Assembly: GCF_040448685.1 (NCBI RefSeq)
Contig: NZ_CP159290.1
Coordinates: 1,302,001-1,366,000 of the forward strand
From: Cellulosimicrobium sp. ES-005
GTDB lineage: Bacteria; Actinomycetota; Actinomycetes; Actinomycetales; Cellulomonadaceae
Length of the DNA stretch: 64,000 nt
Direction: 5' to 3'
The notes below the pieces were generated by a model. It was not told where the DNA came from and did no database searches. It saw only the letters and a list, made by a program, of their open reading frames with translations. A program made the position numbers and the translations under genes. Position 1 is the stretch's first letter. Each line of letters opens with the position of its first letter. Positions 8,894-17,886 of the stretch are shown here, piece after piece.

Positions 8894-9943
8894 GTGCGTG
8901 GTGAGTACAAGGTTCCCGGTGGCAAGCTCGTGGCGGTCGACGTCGAGGTGGAGGCCGGGCGGCTCGCCCGCGTCGCGGTGAGCGGCGACTTCTTCCTCGA
9001 GCCGGACGACGCGCTCGAGGACATCGACGGCGCGCTCACGGGCATGCCGGAGACGGCGACGGTCGCGCAGCTCGCGAGCGCCGTCCAGGGCGCTCTCGGC
9101 GAGGACGTCACGATGATCGGCTTCTCGCCGGAGGCGGTCGCCATCGCCGTCCGGCGAGCCCTCGGGCACGCGACGGGCTGGGGCGACCACACCTTCGAGA
9201 TCGTGCACGAGGGCCCGGAGGAGCCGGCGATGCACCTCGCGCTCGACCAGGTGCTCACCGAGGAGCTCGACGCCGGCCGCCGCGGCCCGACGCTGCGGAT
9301 CTGGGAGTGGGCGTCGCCCGCGGTGATCATCGGGTCGTTCCAGTCGCTGCGCAACGAGGTGGACCCGGAGGGCGCCGAGCGCCACGGCGTGACGGTCGTG
9401 CGCCGCATCTCCGGCGGGGGCGCGATGTTCGTCGAGCCGGGGAACACCATCACCTACTCGCTCTACGTGCCCGGGTCGCTCGTCGAGGGCCTGAGCTTCG
9501 AGCGCTCCTACGCGTTCCTCGACGACTGGGTGCTCGGCGCGCTCGCGGACGTCGGTGTCGAGGCGACGTACAAGCCGCTCAACGACATCGCCTCGCCCGC
9601 AGGCAAGATCGCGGGCGCGGCGCAGAAGCGCCTGCGCGGGGGAGCGGTGCTCCACCACGTGACGATGGCGTACGACATCGACGCCGACAAGATGACCGAG
9701 GTGCTGCGCATCGGCCGCGAGAAGCTCTCCGACAAGGGCACGACGAGCGCGAACAAGCGCGTCGACCCGGTGCGCTCGCAGACGGGCATGGCGCGCGAGG
9801 ACGTCATCGAGGCGTTCAAGCGGCACTTCCGGTCGCGCTACCGGACGGTCGAGGGCAAGGTCACGCCCGAGGAGCGCGAGCGCGCCCAGGAGCTCGTGCG
9901 GACGAAGTTCTCGACGCCGGAGTGGACCGCGCGCGTCCCGTGA
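8894..9943 (+). CDS. lplA: Lipoate-protein ligase with permuted domain order
   Basis: A 349-residue protein. Residues 1 to ~95 (GGKLVAVDVEVEAGRLARVAVSGDFFLEP) match the LplA C-terminal/LplB accessory domain. Residues ~100-349 form the BPL/LplA catalytic domain, with WASPAVIIGSFQS, RRISGGGAMFVEPGNTITYS (the RRxSGGG motif) and SPAGKIAGAAQKRLRGG (catalytic Lys in the KIAG segment). It ligates lipoate or octanoate via an adenylate to E2 subunits and GcvH. The accessory domain is N-terminal here, the reverse of E. coli LplA. lpdA, for the lipoamide dehydrogenase partner, is at 53 kb. Confidence 0.85.
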   Translation: MRGEYKVPGGKLVAVDVEVEAGRLARVAVSGDFFLEPDDALEDIDGALTGMPETATVAQLASAVQGALGEDVTMIGFSPEAVAIAVRRALGHATGWGDHTFEIVHEGPEEPAMHLALDQVLTEELDAGRRGPTLRIWEWASPAVIIGSFQSLRNEVDPEGAERHGVTVVRRISGGGAMFVEPGNTITYSLYVPGSLVEGLSFERSYAFLDDWVLGALADVGVEATYKPLNDIASPAGKIAGAAQKRLRGGAVLHHVTMAYDIDADKMTEVLRIGREKLSDKGTTSANKRVDPVRSQTGMAREDVIEAFKRHFRSRYRTVEGKVTPEERERAQELVRTKFSTPEWTARVP

Positions 9944-9953
9944 CGCCGTCACC

Positions 9954-10022
9954 CGCGAGGTAGAGCTGCCGGTCGCGAGGTAGAGCTCCCGGGCTTCTAC
10001 GTCGCGACCGCGAGCTCTATCT
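9954..10022. repeat. GAGGTAGAG repeat cluster A
   Basis: There are two direct copies of CGCGAGGTAGAGC (9954-9966 and 9974-9986) and two diverged inverted copies (about 9993-10022), filling the gap between convergent lplA and yggS. The last copy supplies the TAG stop codon of yggS. The same family recurs at 11278-11404 and 37605-37735. Confidence 0.8.
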
Positions 10023-10763
10023 CGGCGTGGGTCGCGGGCCGAAGACGGCGGTGCCGACGCGGACGATCGTCGCGCCTTCCGCGACGGCGAGCTCGAGGTC
10101 GCCGCTCATGCCCATCGAGAGTTCGCGCGCCTCCGCGGTGCCCGGGGCGCCCGAGCGCGCGACGGCGTCGCGCACCTCGCGCAGGCGCGCGAAACCCGCG
10201 CGCACCAGCGTCTCGTCCGGGGCCTTCGCGCCGATCGTCATGAAGCCTCGCAGGCGCAGCCCGTCGAGCGCCGCGACGGCGGTCGCGAGGGCGGGGGCGT
10301 CGTCGGGCCGGACGCCCGACTTGGACTCCTCGCCGGAGACGTTGACCTGGACCAGGACGTCGAGCACGCGGCCGTCGCGCGCACAGCGCGCCGCGAGCGC
10401 CTCGGCGAGCGCGAGGGAGTCCACGCTCTCGACGCCCGTGGCGGTCGCGAGCAGCTGGTTGACCTTGTTGCGCTGCAGGTGGCCGATCATGTGGACCTCG
10501 ACACGCCCCGCGGCCACGAGGTCGGCGAGGTCGGGGGCCTTCGCGACGAGCTCCTGGACGCGGTTCTCGCCGATCAGGTCCGCGCCGGCCTCGACGACCG
10601 CGCGCACGGCGTCCGCCGGCTGCGTCTTGGTCGCCACGAGCAGCCGCACGTCCGACGGCGCACGCCCGGCCGCGCGGGCGGCGTCGTCGACCCTGCTCCG
10701 CACCCGGGCGAGGTTCTGCGCGATCTGCGCGGGCAGCACGGACGACGGGTCGGGGAGGGGCAT
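10017..10763 (-). CDS. YggS-family PLP homeostasis protein
   Basis: A 248-residue cytosolic PLP-binding protein of the YggS/PROSC family, with an alanine-racemase-like barrel but no known catalytic activity; the family buffers PLP. Features are LLVATKTQPADAVR (PLP lysine), GENRVQEL, HMIGHLQRNKVN, VQVNVSGEESKSG, FMTIGA and SMGMSGDLELAVAEGATIVRVG (phosphate-binding end). The ATG start follows TAGACT by 6 nt (10770-10775), suggesting a leaderless mRNA. The TAG stop lies inside repeat cluster A. In actinobacteria the family is usual near ftsZ; that context is absent here. Confidence 0.93.
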   Translation of the reverse strand: MPLPDPSSVLPAQIAQNLARVRSRVDDAARAAGRAPSDVRLLVATKTQPADAVRAVVEAGADLIGENRVQELVAKAPDLADLVAAGRVEVHMIGHLQRNKVNQLLATATGVESVDSLALAEALAARCARDGRVLDVLVQVNVSGEESKSGVRPDDAPALATAVAALDGLRLRGFMTIGAKAPDETLVRAGFARLREVRDAVARSGAPGTAEARELSMGMSGDLELAVAEGATIVRVGTAVFGPRPTPR

Positions 10764-10873
10764 GCGGTCAGTCTAGGCCGGGCGGGTCGCCCGAGACCCG
10801 GGTCGTCTCAGGGTGGTCCCGGATCCGCACCGGCGCCCTGATCGGCGAGAATGGTGCGCGAAAGGACGGTGCC

Positions 10874-11272
10874 GTGAAGACACTGCTCAACATCATCTGG
10901 CTCGTGTTCGCCGGGCTGTGGCTCGCCCTGGGCTACGTCCTGGCCGGCATCATCTGCTGCATCCTCATCGTGACGATCCCGTTCGGCATCGCGTCGTTCC
11001 GCATCGCCGGGTACGCGCTGTGGCCGTTCGGCCGCACGGTCGTGGACAAGCCGACCGCGGGCGCGTGGTCGACGATCGGCAACGTCATCTGGGTGGTCGT
11101 GGCCGGGATCTGGCTCGCGATCGGTCACGTCGTCACCGCGATCCCGCTGTTCGTGTCGATCATCGGCATCCCGCTCGGGATCGCGAACCTCAAGATGATC
11201 CCCGTCTCGCTCCTGCCGCTCGGCAAGGACATCGTCCCGACCGACGCCCCGTACACCGCCTACCAGCGCTGA
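10874..11272 (+). CDS. yccF: YccF domain inner-membrane protein
   Basis: A 132-residue protein with two copies of the YccF (DUF307) domain: NIIWLVFAGLWLALGYVLAG then IPFGIASFRIAGYALWPFG, and NVIWVVVAGIWLAIGHVVTA then IPLGIANLKMIPVSLLPLG. Hydrophobic stretches predict about four membrane segments. The GTG start has GGACGG upstream. Function is unknown for the family. Confidence 0.88.
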   Translation: MKTLLNIIWLVFAGLWLALGYVLAGIICCILIVTIPFGIASFRIAGYALWPFGRTVVDKPTAGAWSTIGNVIWVVVAGIWLAIGHVVTAIPLFVSIIGIPLGIANLKMIPVSLLPLGKDIVPTDAPYTAYQR

Positions 11273-11277
11273 CGGAC

Positions 11278-11404
11278 CGCGAGGTAGAGCCCCCGGTACC
11301 GCGAGGTAGAGGCCTGGTCATGACCAGGCCTCTACCTCGGCAGACCAGGCCTCTACCTCGGCAGACCAGGCCTCTACCTCGGCCGACGGGGGCTCTACCT
11401 CGCG
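11278..11404. repeat. GAGGTAGAG repeat cluster B with 21-bp tandem copies
   Basis: The outer arms 11278-11295 and 11387-11404 are an 18-bp perfect inverted repeat. Inside, 11302-11320 and 11321-11339 form a 19-bp perfect palindrome without loop. The right arm GACCAGGCCTCTACCTCGG then repeats at 11343 and 11364, giving three copies with a 21-bp period. The cluster fills the gap between convergent yccF and the YbaK gene and contains the latter's TAG stop codon. Confidence 0.9.
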
Positions 11405-11898
11405 ATCGGGGCCGTGGTGCCCGCCGTGAGGCGCAGGAGGTCCGACGGCGCGAGGCCGACGTCGAGACCGCGGCGGCCACCCGAGACGTAGACGGCGTCG
11501 AACGCGAGCGCGGTGTCGTCGAGGAACGTGCGGTGGCGCTGCTTCTGGCCCAGGGGCGAGATGCCGCCGACGACGTAGCCCGTCGCGCGCTCGGCCGCGG
11601 CGGGCTCGGCCATGCTCGCCTTCTTGCCGCCCGCCGCCTTGGCGAGGGCCTTGAGGTCGAGCTGACGGTCGACGGGCACGATCCCCACGACGAGCGCGGC
11701 GCCGTCGACGACCGCGAGCAGGGTCTTGAACACCTGCTCCGCGGGCACCCCGATCGCCGAGGCCGCCTCGAGCCCGTAGGACAGGTCGCTCGACGGGTCG
11801 TGCTCGTACGGGTGCAGCGTGTGGGCGACGCCCTCGCGCTCGAGGAGCGCGACCGCGGGCGTGCCGGCGTGCGCGGACGACTTCGACTTCTTGGCCAC
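11395..11898 (-). CDS. ybaK: YbaK/EbsC-type Cys-tRNA(Pro) deacylase
   Basis: A 167-residue trans-editing protein of the YbaK family, which hydrolyses Cys-tRNA(Pro) misformed by ProRS. Visible are the N-terminal basic stretch MAKKSKSS, VFKTLLAVVDG (the essential Lys of the family), VGIVPVDRQLDLKALAKAAG, GYVVGGISPLGQ and a C-terminal SGGRRGLDVGLAPSDL. The GTG start is 6 nt behind CAGAAT (11905-11910). The stop codon lies in repeat cluster B. Confidence 0.92.
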   Translation of the reverse strand: MAKKSKSSAHAGTPAVALLEREGVAHTLHPYEHDPSSDLSYGLEAASAIGVPAEQVFKTLLAVVDGAALVVGIVPVDRQLDLKALAKAAGGKKASMAEPAAAERATGYVVGGISPLGQKQRHRTFLDDTALAFDAVYVSGGRRGLDVGLAPSDLLRLTAGTTAPIAR

Positions 11899-11923
11899 GG
11901 GCCGATTCTGCCGCAGCGCCGCG

Positions 11924-12649
11924 CTACACGTTGACGTCGAGCAGCGACCCGATCGCGTAGGTCACGCCCATCGCGACCGCGCCGCCGACGACGGTCCGGA
12001 CCGTCGCGCGCCGGGTCGGCGCGTTCCCGAGGCGCGCGGAGCCCCAGCCCGTGAGCACGAGCGCGAGCACGACGGCGACGAACGTGAGCGGGATGCGGAT
12101 GGTCGCCGGGGCGAGGAGGATCGCCGCGAGCGGCAGCAGGCCGCCCACCGTGAACGACACGATGGACGCGACCGCGGCCTCCCACGGGCTGGTGAGCTCG
12201 TCGGGGTCGATGTGCAGCTCGGCGTCGGCGTGCGCGGCGAGCGGGTCGCGCTCGGTGAGCTGGACCGCGACCTGGCGCGCGAGGTCGGGTGTGAGCCCTT
12301 TCGCCTCGTAGATCCCCGCGAGCTCCGCGAGCTCGGCGTCCGGCATCTCGGCGAGCTCGCGGCGCTCGGTCGCGAGCAGGGCCTTCTCGGTGTCGCGCTG
12401 CGTGCTCACGGAGACGTACTCGCCCGCCGCCATGGACAGCGCTCCCGCGAGGAGCGCCGCCCCGCCCGCCGTCGCGATGACGGGGATCGACGTGCTCGTC
12501 GCCGCGACGCCGACGACGACGCCCGCCGTCGACACGATGCCGTCGTTCGCGCCCAGGACCCCGGCGCGCAGCCGGTTGAGGCGTGACCCGGTGCTCTCCG
12601 GGTGGTGGGGCTCGCCGGGGTGCACGCCCGTGCGCGGTGCGTCGCTCAT
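11924..12649 (-). CDS. VIT1/CCC1-family transporter
   Basis: A 241-residue membrane protein of the VIT (vacuolar iron transporter-like) family, moving Fe2+ or Mn2+ across the membrane. The N-terminal LRAGVLGANDGIVSTAGVVVGVA is the family signature. Then come GGAALLAGALSMAAGEYVSVSTQRDTE, a cytosolic Glu-rich metal-binding region, and three C-terminal helices, five membrane segments in all. The start at 12649 lies 6 nt behind TACGGT (12656-12661). It is divergent from the GNAT gene at 12723. Confidence 0.9.
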   Translation of the reverse strand: MSDAPRTGVHPGEPHHPESTGSRLNRLRAGVLGANDGIVSTAGVVVGVAATSTSIPVIATAGGAALLAGALSMAAGEYVSVSTQRDTEKALLATERRELAEMPDAELAELAGIYEAKGLTPDLARQVAVQLTERDPLAAHADAELHIDPDELTSPWEAAVASIVSFTVGGLLPLAAILLAPATIRIPLTFVAVVLALVLTGWGSARLGNAPTRRATVRTVVGGAVAMGVTYAIGSLLDVNV

Positions 12650-12722
12650 GGGTTCACCGTAGGGGCCTGCGCGCGCGCCGCGACCGGGAGCGGGGAGCGC
12701 GGCGTCGGCGTAGCGTCGGGAC

Positions 12723-13379
12723 GTGGCGACGCGCGGCACGACGCGCCCCGGGGCGACCGGGGCCGTCGTCGTGCGCCCGGCCAGCACGGTGACGTGGGAC
12801 GAGCTCGCGACCGTGTTCGGCGAGCGCGGCTATCCCGCGACGTGCTGGTGCCAGCGCCAGGTGCTCGGCGACCGCGTCTGGTACCGGACGCCGCCCGAGG
12901 AGCGGGCCCGGCTCCTGCACGAGCAGACGAGCTGCGACGACCCGGGAGCGCCGACCACGAGCGGCCTCGTCGCGTTCCTCGACGGCGAGCCCGCGGGCTG
13001 GGTCGCGGTCGGACCGCGCCCGACCTACCGGCGCCTGCGGGGGAGCCCGGTCCCGTGGTCGGGGCGTGCGGCGGGCGACGCGCAGGACAAGGACGACGCG
13101 GGCGTGTGGGCCGTCGCGTGCTTCGTGGTGCGCGCGGGCTTCCGCGGGCTGGGGCTGACGTACGACCTCGCGCGGGCCGCCGTCGGGTACGCGCGCGAGC
13201 ACGGCGCGACGGCGGTCGAGGGGTACCCGATCCTCGACCCGGCCGGCGCACCGATCACCTGGGGGGAGAACTCGGTCGGCAGCGTCCAGGCGTTCCGTGC
13301 GGCGGGTCTGGTGGAGGTGGCGCGCCCGACGACGCGACGCCGGGTCATGCGCCTCGACCTGCGTCCCGCGGACGGGTGA
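12723..13379 (+). CDS. GNAT-family acetyltransferase
   Basis: A 218-residue GNAT-fold protein. The N-terminal CWCQRQVLGDRVWYR resembles the Cys/Trp-rich start of actinobacterial GNATs annotated only by family. The acetyl-CoA core is VACFVVRAGFRGLGLTYDLARAAVGYA, and GYPI...AFRAAGLVEVAR closes the fold. The substrate is unknown. GTG lies 6 nt after TAGCGT (12711-12716), a leaderless layout, divergent from the VIT gene. Confidence 0.82.
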   Translation: MATRGTTRPGATGAVVVRPASTVTWDELATVFGERGYPATCWCQRQVLGDRVWYRTPPEERARLLHEQTSCDDPGAPTTSGLVAFLDGEPAGWVAVGPRPTYRRLRGSPVPWSGRAAGDAQDKDDAGVWAVACFVVRAGFRGLGLTYDLARAAVGYAREHGATAVEGYPILDPAGAPITWGENSVGSVQAFRAAGLVEVARPTTRRRVMRLDLRPADG

Positions 13380-13440
13380 GGCGGCGCGGCCCGGCGAAAA
13401 GGGTGCGACCGGCGCCCGCGTCGTGGTGTCTGATCGACCT

Positions 13441-14343
13441 GTGACGATCGAGACGCGCACCCCCGGGGTCGACGAGCTGGGCGAGGTCGTCGACGTGCTC
13501 CGCTCGTGGCAGGACGACGCCGCGCCGCTGCAGCTCCATCCCGGCGACGTGGGCTGGTACTGGCGGTTCGGCGCTCCGGCGACCGCCGCCGCGCTGCGGA
13601 CGTGGCGCCGCGAGGGACGGGTGGTCGCCGTCGGGCTGCTCGACGGCCTCGACCTGCTCCGCCTGGGGATCGCGCCGGACCTGCAGCGCGACGACGAGCT
13701 CGCGCGCCGCCTCGCCGACGACGCCGCCCGACCCGAGCGGGGCGTGCTGGGGCCGGGCGGAGCGTCGGTCGAGGCACCGGTAGGTGCCCTCGTGGACGAG
13801 CACCTGGCCGCGGCGGGCTGGCGCGTCGACGAGCGGTGGGCGCTCCTGCGCCGCGACCTGGCCACGCCGGTGGAGGACTCGGGGGTCCGGGCGCGCGAGG
13901 TCGGGCCGTCGGAGGCCGCCGCGTGGGCCGAGGCGCTGCGCTCGTCGTTCGGCGGGACGCGGGCCGCGCCGGAGCGCTGGCACGCCCTGGCGACCGGGCT
14001 CCCGTACGCCGACGCGCGGTGTCTCCTCGTGCACGACGGCGCGGCGGTCCCCGACGACCCGGCCCGCGCCGGTCACGAGCCCGCGGCAGCGGTGATCGCG
14101 GTGTGGTCCGCCGGCCCGGGGCGTCCCGGGCTGATCGAGCCGATGGGCGTGCACGCCGATCATCGTCGTCGGGGCCTGGGCCGGGCAGTCACCCTCGCCG
14201 GCCTGGCGGCGCTCCGCGCGCTGGGCGCGTCGAGCGCGCTCGTCGCGACGCCGGCGTCCAACGTCGGGGGCGTCGCCACGTACGTCGCCGCGGGGTTCGT
14301 CCACCTGCCGGAGCGGTTCGACCGGCGGCGCGAGGCCGTCTGA
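13441..14343 (+). CDS. Tandem GNAT-family acetyltransferase
   Basis: A 300-residue protein with two GNAT-like halves. The N-terminal half is degenerate (RREGRVVAVGLLDGLDLLRLGIAPDL). The C-terminal half has a convincing acetyl-CoA loop, MGVHADHRRRGLGRAVTLAGLAAL, followed by ALVATPASNVGGVATYVAAGF. Such two-domain GNATs often act on small molecules, but the substrate cannot be inferred. The GTG start is 61 nt after the preceding GNAT gene. Confidence 0.8.
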   Translation: MTIETRTPGVDELGEVVDVLRSWQDDAAPLQLHPGDVGWYWRFGAPATAAALRTWRREGRVVAVGLLDGLDLLRLGIAPDLQRDDELARRLADDAARPERGVLGPGGASVEAPVGALVDEHLAAAGWRVDERWALLRRDLATPVEDSGVRAREVGPSEAAAWAEALRSSFGGTRAAPERWHALATGLPYADARCLLVHDGAAVPDDPARAGHEPAAAVIAVWSAGPGRPGLIEPMGVHADHRRRGLGRAVTLAGLAALRALGASSALVATPASNVGGVATYVAAGFVHLPERFDRRREAV

Positions 14344-14408
14344 CCGCACCGCTCGCCGGGGGTGAGACCGTCGGCGCAGGTCACGTCCCGTCCCCTACGC
14401 TGCTCGGC

Positions 14409-14834
14409 GTGACGCAGGGGAACTCCACGACCGACCGACCGACCACGCGCGCGGAGCGCTACGAGCACGGGCAGGCGGTGTTCGGAGCCGTCAACGAGAC
14501 GGCGCCCGCCGCGATCGCCGAGGCGCTCGCGGGCGTCTCGCCCGAGCTCGAGCACCAGATCTCGGCCTGGGCGTACGGCGAGATCTACGCGCGGCCGCAC
14601 CTGGAGCCGCGCGACCGGCAGCTCGTCACCCTCGGGATGCTCAGCGCCCTCGGTGGCTGCGAGCCGCAGCTCGAGATCCACGTCCGCACCGCGCTCGACG
14701 TCGGGCTGACGCCGCAGGAGATCGTCGAGGCGCTCCTGCAGGCCGCCGTCTACTGCGGGTTCCCGCGGGCGCTCAACGCGACGGCCGTGGCCAAGCAGGT
14801 CTTCGCCGAGCGCGGGCTGCTCCCCGTCGACTGA
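14409..14834 (+). CDS. Carboxymuconolactone decarboxylase-family protein
   Basis: A 141-residue single CMD domain: FGEIYARPHLEPRDRQLVTLGMLSALGGCEPQLEIHVRTALDVGLT, then EIVEALLQAAVYCGFPRALNA. The LxPRxRxLVxLA-like and HVxxALxxGxTxxEIxE patterns match the PcaC-like subgroup. The CxxC of AhpD-type peroxidases is absent. No beta-ketoadipate genes are nearby, so a role in protocatechuate breakdown is unsupported. The GTG start is 7 nt behind TACGCT (14396-14401). Confidence 0.85.
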   Translation: MTQGNSTTDRPTTRAERYEHGQAVFGAVNETAPAAIAEALAGVSPELEHQISAWAYGEIYARPHLEPRDRQLVTLGMLSALGGCEPQLEIHVRTALDVGLTPQEIVEALLQAAVYCGFPRALNATAVAKQVFAERGLLPVD

Positions 14835-14957
14835 GCGGCCGGGCCCGGCGGCGCCCCGACCCGCGGCGCGCGGCCGGTGCACCCGGCCCGCGACGCCCGG
14901 CTGGTGGTGGTACCCGACCCCGTGCCGCCCGGCCGCGGCGCTCGTCGCGGCACCGGT

Positions 14958-17702
14958 CTACAGCGGCCCGACGGCCAGCACGGTCACGACCGGCTCGCCC
15001 GCCTCGTCGCTCGCCGCGAGGTCGACGCTCGCCGTGATCGCCCAGTCGTGGTCGCCCGCCGGGTCGTCGAGCACTTGCCGCACGAGCCACGTGCCCGCGG
15101 GGACGACGCCGCCCGGGGCGTGCTCCGCCGTCGGGCCCTCGTGGCCGGCCGGCAGCTCTGCGCCCGCCTCGACGACGCGGAACAGCGCCGCGGAGCGGGC
15201 CCCGGGCCCGATGCCGATCGCGTCGTCGCCCTGGTCCTCGAAGAGCGGGTCGAGCGCGTCGCCCCACGCGTCCGCGTCCCAGCCCGCGCCGCCGTCGAGC
15301 GCGCCGAGCGCGCGGTAGTCCTCGCGGGACGCGAGCTCGACGCGGCGGAAAAGCGCGTTGCGCACGAGGCGCCGGAACGAGCGCGGGTTGCCCGTGACCG
15401 GCCGGGTCGGCGCCTCGGCGCCCGCCCCGGAGAGCGGGCCGTCGCCCACCTCGGTGTCCGCGTCGTCGTCGACCGGGTGGGCGAGGCGCTCCCACTCGTC
15501 GAGCAGCGACGAGTCGACGCCGCGCACCAGCTCGCCGAGCCACTCGACGATCTCCTGGACCTCCTCGGTGCGGTGCTCCTCGGGGACCACCTGGCGCAGG
15601 GCGCGGTAGGCGTCCGCGAGGTAGCGCAGCACGACGCCCTCGGTGCGCTCGAGCCCGTAGACGGACACGAACTCCGCGAACGTCATGGCGCGCTCGACCA
15701 TGTCGCGGACCACGGACTTGGGGGAGAGCTCGGCGTCCGCGACCCACGGGTTGGACCGCTTGTACATGGCGAACGCGGGCGCCAGCAGCTCCTCGAGCGG
15801 CTGGGGCCAGGTGATCTCCTCGAGCAGCGCCATGCGCTCCTCGTACTCGTACCCCTCGGCCTTCATCGCGGCGACGGCCTCGCCCTTGGCGGCGTTCTGC
15901 TGGGCGTAGAGGACCTGGCGCGGGTCGTCGAGCGTCGCCTCGATGACGGAGACGACGTCGAGCGCGTGGGTCGCGCCCTCGACGTCGAGCAGGTCCAGGG
16001 CCGCGAGCGCGAACGGCGACAGCGGCTGGTTGAGCGCGAACTCGCGCGGCAGGTCGCCGACGAGGCGCACGCTCGGGCGGTAGCCCGCGGGGCGCGACGG
16101 GTCGGGCACGCGCACGCGCTCGACGATCCCCGCGACCCGCAGCGAGCGGTAGATGCGGAACGTCTGGCGCACGTGCTCGCGGCGCTGGGTGTCGGTGTCG
16201 TGGTTCGCGAGGAGCAGGTGCCGCATGGCCTCGACCGGGTCGCGGCGCGGGTCGGACGCGTCGACGTGCCCGCCGCGGCCGTGCTGGGCGGTGCGCGCGA
16301 GGACGTTGAGGACCATCGCGTGCGTGACCGTGAAGTGGCTGGTCAGGGGCTCGGGCTCGGCGTCGCGCAGGCGCTCGAACGTCGCGTCGGTCCAGTTGAC
16401 CGAGCCCTGCGGCGCCTTCTTGCGGACGATCTTCTTGAGCTTCTTGGGGTCGTCGCCGGCCTTGGCGAGCATCTTGCGGTTCTCGATGACGTGGTCGGGC
16501 GCCATGACGAGCACCTCGCCCACGGTGTCGTACCCGGCGCGGCCGGCGCGCCCCGCGATCTGGTGGAACTCGCGCGCCGTGAGGTGGCGCATGCGCTCGC
16601 CGTCGAACTTCACGAGGCTCGTGAGCAGGACCGTGCGGATGGGCACGTTGATGCCGACCCCGAGCGTGTCCGTGCCGCACACGACCTTGAGCAGCCCGGC
16701 CTGCGTGAGGCGCTCGACGACGCGCCGGTACTTGGGCAGCATGCCCGCGTGGTGCACGCCGACGCCGTGCCGCAGGAACTTGCTCAGCGTCTTGCCGAAC
16801 CCGGTGCCGAAGCGGAAGTCGCCGAGCTCGGCCGCGATCGCCTCCTTCTCGGACTTCGTCGCGACGTTCATGGACAGCAGCGACTGCGCGCGCTCGACCG
16901 CGTCCTTCTGCGTGAAGTGCACGACGTACACGGGCGCGCGGCGCGTGCTGACGAGCTCCTCGATGACCTCGGTCAGCGGCTCGACGACGTAGCTGAAGTG
17001 CAGCGGGACCGGCCGCTGGGCCGTGGTCACCTCGGCGACGGGCCGGCCGGTGCGCTCCTCGAGCTCCTCGACGAACCGGGTCGTGTCGCCGAGCGTCGCG
17101 GACATGAGCAGGAACTGGGTGTTCGGCAGCTCGAGCAGCGGCACCTGCCACGCCCAGCCGCGCTGCGGGTCGGCGTAGAAGTGGAACTCGTCCATGACGA
17201 CCTGGGAGATCGCGTCCTCGTCGACAGGTCCGGCGGCGACACCGTCACCGCCGCCGCGGCGCAGCGCGATGTTCGCGAGGATCTCCGCCGTGCAGCAGAT
17301 GATCGGCGCGTCGGGGTTCACGGCGGAGTCGCCCGTCGTCATGCCGACGTTCTTGGACCCGAACGCCGCGACGAGCGCGAAGAACTTCTCGCTGACGAGC
17401 GCCTTGAGCGGCGCGGTGTAGTACGTGCGGCCGCCGCGGCCCGAGCGGTGCGCGGCGAGCGCCGCGAACTGCGCGCCCATCGCGACGAGCGACTTCCCCG
17501 AGCCGGTGGGCGTCGAGAGGATGACGTGCGAGCCGGTGACCAGCTCGATGAGCGCCTCGCTCTGGTGCGGGTACAGCTCGAGGCCCTGCTCGGTCGCCCA
17601 CGTGGTGAACCCCTCGTAGAGCGCGTCCGGGTCGGGGGCCTTGCCCGTCGGTGCGGGCACGTGCGCGAGGAGAGCCGGGGTGCGGCCGGTCGTGGTGGTC
17701 AC
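14958..17702 (-). CDS. Ski2-like DEAD/DEAH-box RNA helicase with DUF3516 region
   Basis: A 914-residue superfamily 2 helicase. Motif I is TPTGSGKSL, motif II DEFH (VVMDEFHFYADPQRG), motif III MSATLGD, motif V GTDTLGVGINVPIRTV and motif VI QIAGRAGRAGYD. The ~450 C-terminal residues match the actinobacterial DUF3516 extension. Ski2/Mtr4-like helicases unwind RNA for processing or decay; the bacterial role is not established. The GTG start lies 6 nt after CAGACT (17709-17714). It is divergent from the GH92 gene. Confidence 0.9.
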   Translation of the reverse strand: MTTTTGRTPALLAHVPAPTGKAPDPDALYEGFTTWATEQGLELYPHQSEALIELVTGSHVILSTPTGSGKSLVAMGAQFAALAAHRSGRGGRTYYTAPLKALVSEKFFALVAAFGSKNVGMTTGDSAVNPDAPIICCTAEILANIALRRGGGDGVAAGPVDEDAISQVVMDEFHFYADPQRGWAWQVPLLELPNTQFLLMSATLGDTTRFVEELEERTGRPVAEVTTAQRPVPLHFSYVVEPLTEVIEELVSTRRAPVYVVHFTQKDAVERAQSLLSMNVATKSEKEAIAAELGDFRFGTGFGKTLSKFLRHGVGVHHAGMLPKYRRVVERLTQAGLLKVVCGTDTLGVGINVPIRTVLLTSLVKFDGERMRHLTAREFHQIAGRAGRAGYDTVGEVLVMAPDHVIENRKMLAKAGDDPKKLKKIVRKKAPQGSVNWTDATFERLRDAEPEPLTSHFTVTHAMVLNVLARTAQHGRGGHVDASDPRRDPVEAMRHLLLANHDTDTQRREHVRQTFRIYRSLRVAGIVERVRVPDPSRPAGYRPSVRLVGDLPREFALNQPLSPFALAALDLLDVEGATHALDVVSVIEATLDDPRQVLYAQQNAAKGEAVAAMKAEGYEYEERMALLEEITWPQPLEELLAPAFAMYKRSNPWVADAELSPKSVVRDMVERAMTFAEFVSVYGLERTEGVVLRYLADAYRALRQVVPEEHRTEEVQEIVEWLGELVRGVDSSLLDEWERLAHPVDDDADTEVGDGPLSGAGAEAPTRPVTGNPRSFRRLVRNALFRRVELASREDYRALGALDGGAGWDADAWGDALDPLFEDQGDDAIGIGPGARSAALFRVVEAGAELPAGHEGPTAEHAPGGVVPAGTWLVRQVLDDPAGDHDWAITASVDLAASDEAGEPVVTVLAVGPL

Positions 17703-17784
17703 GGGACGAGTCTGTCAGGTGCGGAGCGCCGGGGTCGTCGGCAGCCCGGTCGCGCCGGTCCCGGGGCCGACGCGGACCGGGCGG

Positions 17785-17846
17785 TGCCGAACCCGGGGTC
17801 GTTCCCCGGTTCGCCGTCGAACTGGGGAACGACCCCGGGTTCGGCA
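17785..17846. repeat. 23-bp perfect inverted repeat
   Basis: Bases 17785-17807 pair perfectly with 17824-17846. The 16-nt loop itself holds GTTCG-CCGT-CGAAC, so the whole is almost one continuous palindrome. It lies between divergent starts (helicase and GH92), so it is not an obvious terminator for either. The arm GCCGAACCCGG recurs at 43331. Confidence 0.85.
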
Positions 17847-17872
17847 GGACGGGTGGATCGACCCACGGGGGT

Positions 17873-17886
17873 TGATAGCGCTGTCA
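17873..17886. promoter_or_regulatory. LacI-type operator upstream of GH92 gene
   Basis: TGATAGCGCTGTCA fits the LacI/GalR operator pattern TGNNAGCGCTNNCA, the same core as the TGGGAGCGCTCCCA sites of actinobacterial CebR/CelR. It lies 106 bp upstream of the GH92 start. Confidence 0.7.

Noticed and set aside
11321-11382. Possible CRISPR array (three copies, 21-bp period)
   Set aside because: The period leaves no room for spacers, copies are contiguous and palindromic, and no cas genes are present; it is a tandem intergenic repeat.
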